Source: Syngnathus acus
Taxonomy: Eukaryota > Chordata > Actinopteri > Syngnathiformes > Syngnathidae
Reading direction: 5' to 3'
NCBI RefSeq assembly: GCF_901709675.1
Contig: NC_051090.1
Span: 7,829,842 to 7,893,841, forward strand
DNA length: 64,000 nt
Every line of letters starts with the position of its first letter. Positions within the stretch are counted from its first letter, which is position 1. Shown piece by piece: positions 61,701-64,000 of the stretch. A program made the translations under genes and the position numbers. The notes beneath the pieces were generated by a model. The model was not told the origin of the DNA, did no database searches, and saw nothing but the letters and a program-made list of their open reading frames with translations.

Positions 61701-62437
61701 CCGATTTTTACCTGGCCAGGAGTCAAATTTGAAGAGTCCAGGAATCAAATCTGGAGAGTCTCTCGTAAATCAAGGCAAACACAATGATTTTTGAATTGTG
61801 TTGCTTTCAGACATGAGAGGCTTTATGACATCACACGGCCAGCCTGATCAGCCCCGATCTGCTCGCTACATCCTGAAGGATTACGTCAATGTGAGTTAAG
61901 TTTGAATGGCAATGGCAGTTAACCAGAATTTAAGTTTCTCTTCAAAGCTTCTAAACTGTCATAGGACATTTGTTTAATACAGTGTTGCCTCTTTTACAGG
62001 GAAAACTTCTCTACTGCCATCCACCTCCTCACATAGAGCCTGAGGACTTCCAGCCACAGCACAGCAAATTCCAAAGAAACGATCTTAACAACGGTGACCT
62101 TTCTTCGAGCGGTAACAAAGGAAAAATCAAGAGAATTGAAAATCCGGTGGATAAGAACTTCTTTCATGTGGTAAAACACTTACAGTAACGCCATGTTGGT
62201 TAGCCGGTTTAAAGACTATCTACATTTTTTCATGGGATTTTTCATGTCCTATTTTAGGAGAATGTACGAGCGTTGTCTAAAGGAGTCCAGGGTTTCATGG
62301 GCTACAAACCAGGCTGCGGCATCGTGGCCCCTGAAAAACCTGGAAAGGAGATGACAGTAGGCAAACCTTGGAAGAAACACGGCAACAGGAACAAGAAGGA
62401 GAAAGTGCGTCGGCTTACCAAGCATCTCGATGCCTAA
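58720..62437 (+). CDS. LSG1: LSG1 large-subunit GTPase 1, complete
   Basis: LSG1 is a circularly permuted cytoplasmic GTPase that drives release of NMD3 in late 60S subunit maturation. Exons are 58720-58812, 59323-59449, 59569-59689, 59776-59862, 59946-60032, 60121-60181, 60259-60435, 60678-61016, 61142-61243, 61320-61463, 61559-61682, 61811-61890, 62000-62170 and 62258-62437. They sum to 1893 nt, 630 aa (human 658). Motif order is permuted: G4 NKAD at 210-213, an acidic insert encoded by the exon from 60678 (about 252-330), then G1 GYPNVGKS at 366-373 (start of exon 9), SATPGHT, and G3 DCPG at 410-413. The C-terminus is basic ([20 protein letters not shown]). Phases agree at every join, provided intron 10 is an AT-AA U12-type intron. 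The start [14 protein letters not shown] matches the family. Confidence 0.96.
61464..61558 (+). other. U12-type intron 10 of LSG1, apparent AT-AA ends
   Basis: The 95-bp intron opens ATATCCTTT, the exact U12 5' splice-site consensus, directly after GCC TCC CTC. A branch-site-like CTTAAC has its A at 61546, 12 bases before the inferred end, the spacing expected of U12 introns. The next exon must start GTC TGC CAA (V-C-Q) to keep the frame and the conserved SLVCQ block. This puts the intron end at AA (61557-61558). Ending one base later at AAG gives AT-AG but shifts the frame. Confidence 0.8.
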
Positions 62438-63528
62438 TCATTCAAAAGAAATGAAACACTCATCTCATATAGAGATTAATCCCAACAGGATGGCAAAACA
62501 CTCAAAATTGTTCTATGAACGAGTCAATAGTTGAGCGAATCTGGAGGTCAGAAGGCTTTTTAATGCTGAAGATGCTTTGACGTTAGCTAATGGCCTACAT
62601 CAGCAATATTGGACTGCTATGGTTTGTTGGTCAACATACGGAATCAACCATCAGTTATAAATCAGAGCACGAAGATCATGACTAAAAATCATAAAGTCTG
62701 GATTTTTATACTTTCACAATAATTTACAGTGGGCAAAAACTCCATTCAACACATAGATCACCCTGTTTCTATTGTACAGAACATCCGAACAGATATGAAT
62801 TATGTACCAAATACATTTTTGGGATAAAATTCTGAGAGTATGTTTTTCGTGTCTTACATATTTTACACATACACAAGTCATCTTATCGCACATTTGCTAA
62901 CATAATTCATTTAAACTGCTTTAGGCTGTACCTGCAGAAATTATGGGAACGGGAGCACCTATGAGGATACTCCGCCAGCTACATTAACACAAATATTACG
63001 TTGGAGCAATTGCAGAATCCACAGAAAAATTCCGAAAGCAAATCAGTTAATATTAACTATTTGGAGATTAGATTTAATTTTTAACTCATTCACGGCCAAT
63101 TACATATTTATCTTAAGAATCCAGTCATTGAATCCCAGGTATGTATTTTTACATATACATATTTATTGTTTTCTCGTGGTGGGTACAGGGAGGTATTGAA
63201 AATGGCTGGTATTGATTATTTGAAATACAGAGAGCTATCAAGTGAAACAATGGCAAATATTAAAACACTTCCTCAATTAGTGAAGGTGACCCTTGAAGAT
63301 TAAAGTTCCAAAATCTTCACATAGCAAAAGTTGAATTAGATTTGCTGTCCATATTGTGGGAGATTTGGGAAAATTGATTGATTGATGGACATGAAATCTC
63401 GATACGGGGATAATACATCTAATTGATGAAGCTTAATAGACTTTTTTAAAAGTCCAACCCCTAAATATTTGTGAGATTTTATTGGCCAGTTTCTTTCCGC
63501 CGATGGGCGTCGGACTGCAGGTATCGAC
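62438..63528. other. LSG1 3' UTR and intergenic gap
   Basis: AT-rich sequence without a recognised gene or canonical AATAAA that I could place with confidence. The right part is the presumed promoter of the next gene. Confidence 0.6.
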
Positions 63529-63713
63529 ATGTCCGCACCAAGCCAGGAGAATGACTGGACTAAGGAAGACCTTAACTCGTTTGCATCGAGTCTCCTCGCA
63601 TTTTGCACAACTTCTTTCACCCCTTGTTTTACGAGGACTGACCCAAGACAAAGTTGTTTTTCCATCCGTCTAATCTGCGTATCGTCTCTGCTGCTACTGA
63701 TCTCATCTCTTCA
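63529..63713 (+). CDS. TMEM44: Probable TMEM44 first coding exon (partial gene)
   Basis: ATG at 63529 opens 61 codons plus two bases, ending at a clean donor CTTCA|GTAAGT. The peptide has a hydrophilic N-terminus (MSAPSQENDWTKEDLNSFAS) and then a hydrophobic segment, CFSIRLICVSSLLLLISSL, like the first membrane helix of a multi-pass protein. TMEM44 follows LSG1 in human, and its first helix has a similar cysteine-containing pattern. Sequence alone would not identify it; position and the helix pattern suggest it. The rest of the gene is beyond the window. Confidence 0.4.
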
Positions 63714-64000
63714 GTAAGTGCCTTCAAATATTTGCTACCTGCAAGTTAGTCTATAATGAGCAATGTGGTTGATCGATTTGTTTAGATCATTGTGGAATTA
63801 CTAAAATACGCAACAATATTAAATACATTCTGATTAAACAGCATGATCATTGAACAGGTGTTTTCTAATTCAAATAAGTAAGTTGCCCAATGGCTGCTAC
63901 ACGTCAGTGCGTCCGCCATATTGGGTGTGTCACAATTATCCAAGCACTACTGGGACAGTCAATGCACTGAATCTTATAAAGCGACACCCTACAACGTGCA
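63714..64000 (+). other. Probable first intron of TMEM44, right edge
   Basis: It begins GTAAGTG after the putative exon. No further exon is visible before the window ends. Confidence 0.4.

Overview
The window is nuclear DNA from a vertebrate, most likely a teleost fish. Its genes are split into short exons with GT-AG introns. The encoded proteins align end to end with known vertebrate proteins. Introns inside the genes are often 80-300 bp, and the gaps between genes hold fish-type non-autonomous DNA transposons, non-LTR retroposon tails and many microsatellites. Species cannot be read from the sequence.

Layout. 1-4027 (+): the last ten coding exons of ANKRD13C, entering from the left edge, followed by a 3' UTR/intergenic stretch with an inserted hAT-like element. 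6320-11553 (-): complete SRSF11 in twelve coding exons, tail to tail with ANKRD13C. 12.2-21.9 kb (+): complete XXYLT1 in four coding exons, head to head with SRSF11. 21.9-56.1 kb: a gene desert of about 34 kb holding repeats, microsatellites, an inverted duplication and candidate regulatory sequence. 56687-57715 (-): FAM43A, with its coding sequence in one exon. 58720-62437 (+): complete LSG1 in fourteen exons, head to head with FAM43A. 63529-63713 (+): a probable first coding exon of TMEM44 that runs off the right edge.

The block XXYLT1 - desert - FAM43A - LSG1 - TMEM44 matches the order on human 3q29. ANKRD13C-SRSF11 matches human 1p31. The SRSF11/XXYLT1 gap near 11.6-12.2 kb is therefore a junction between two segments that are unlinked in human. 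The genes do not form one pathway: ANKRD13C is a GPCR biogenesis factor of the ER, SRSF11 a nuclear splicing factor, XXYLT1 an ER xylosyltransferase acting on Notch EGF repeats, FAM43A a PTB-domain protein, and LSG1 a GTPase of 60S ribosome maturation.

Most notable observations. (1) LSG1 intron 10 begins with the exact U12-type 5' splice site ATATCCTTT and, for the frame to hold, must end in AA. (2) A near-identical inverted duplication of about 780 bp has arms 2.4 kb apart, with a further tandem copy of part of one arm. (3) Three copies of one hAT family keep 8-bp target duplications; one has lost an entire terminal repeat. (4) There are a 53-nt near-perfect hairpin, a decayed 134-bp palindrome and three perfect CTCF-core matches. 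I found no RNA gene, no CRISPR array and no intact transposase. I did not find an undescribed multi-gene system; the unusual signals are splicing and repeat structures.
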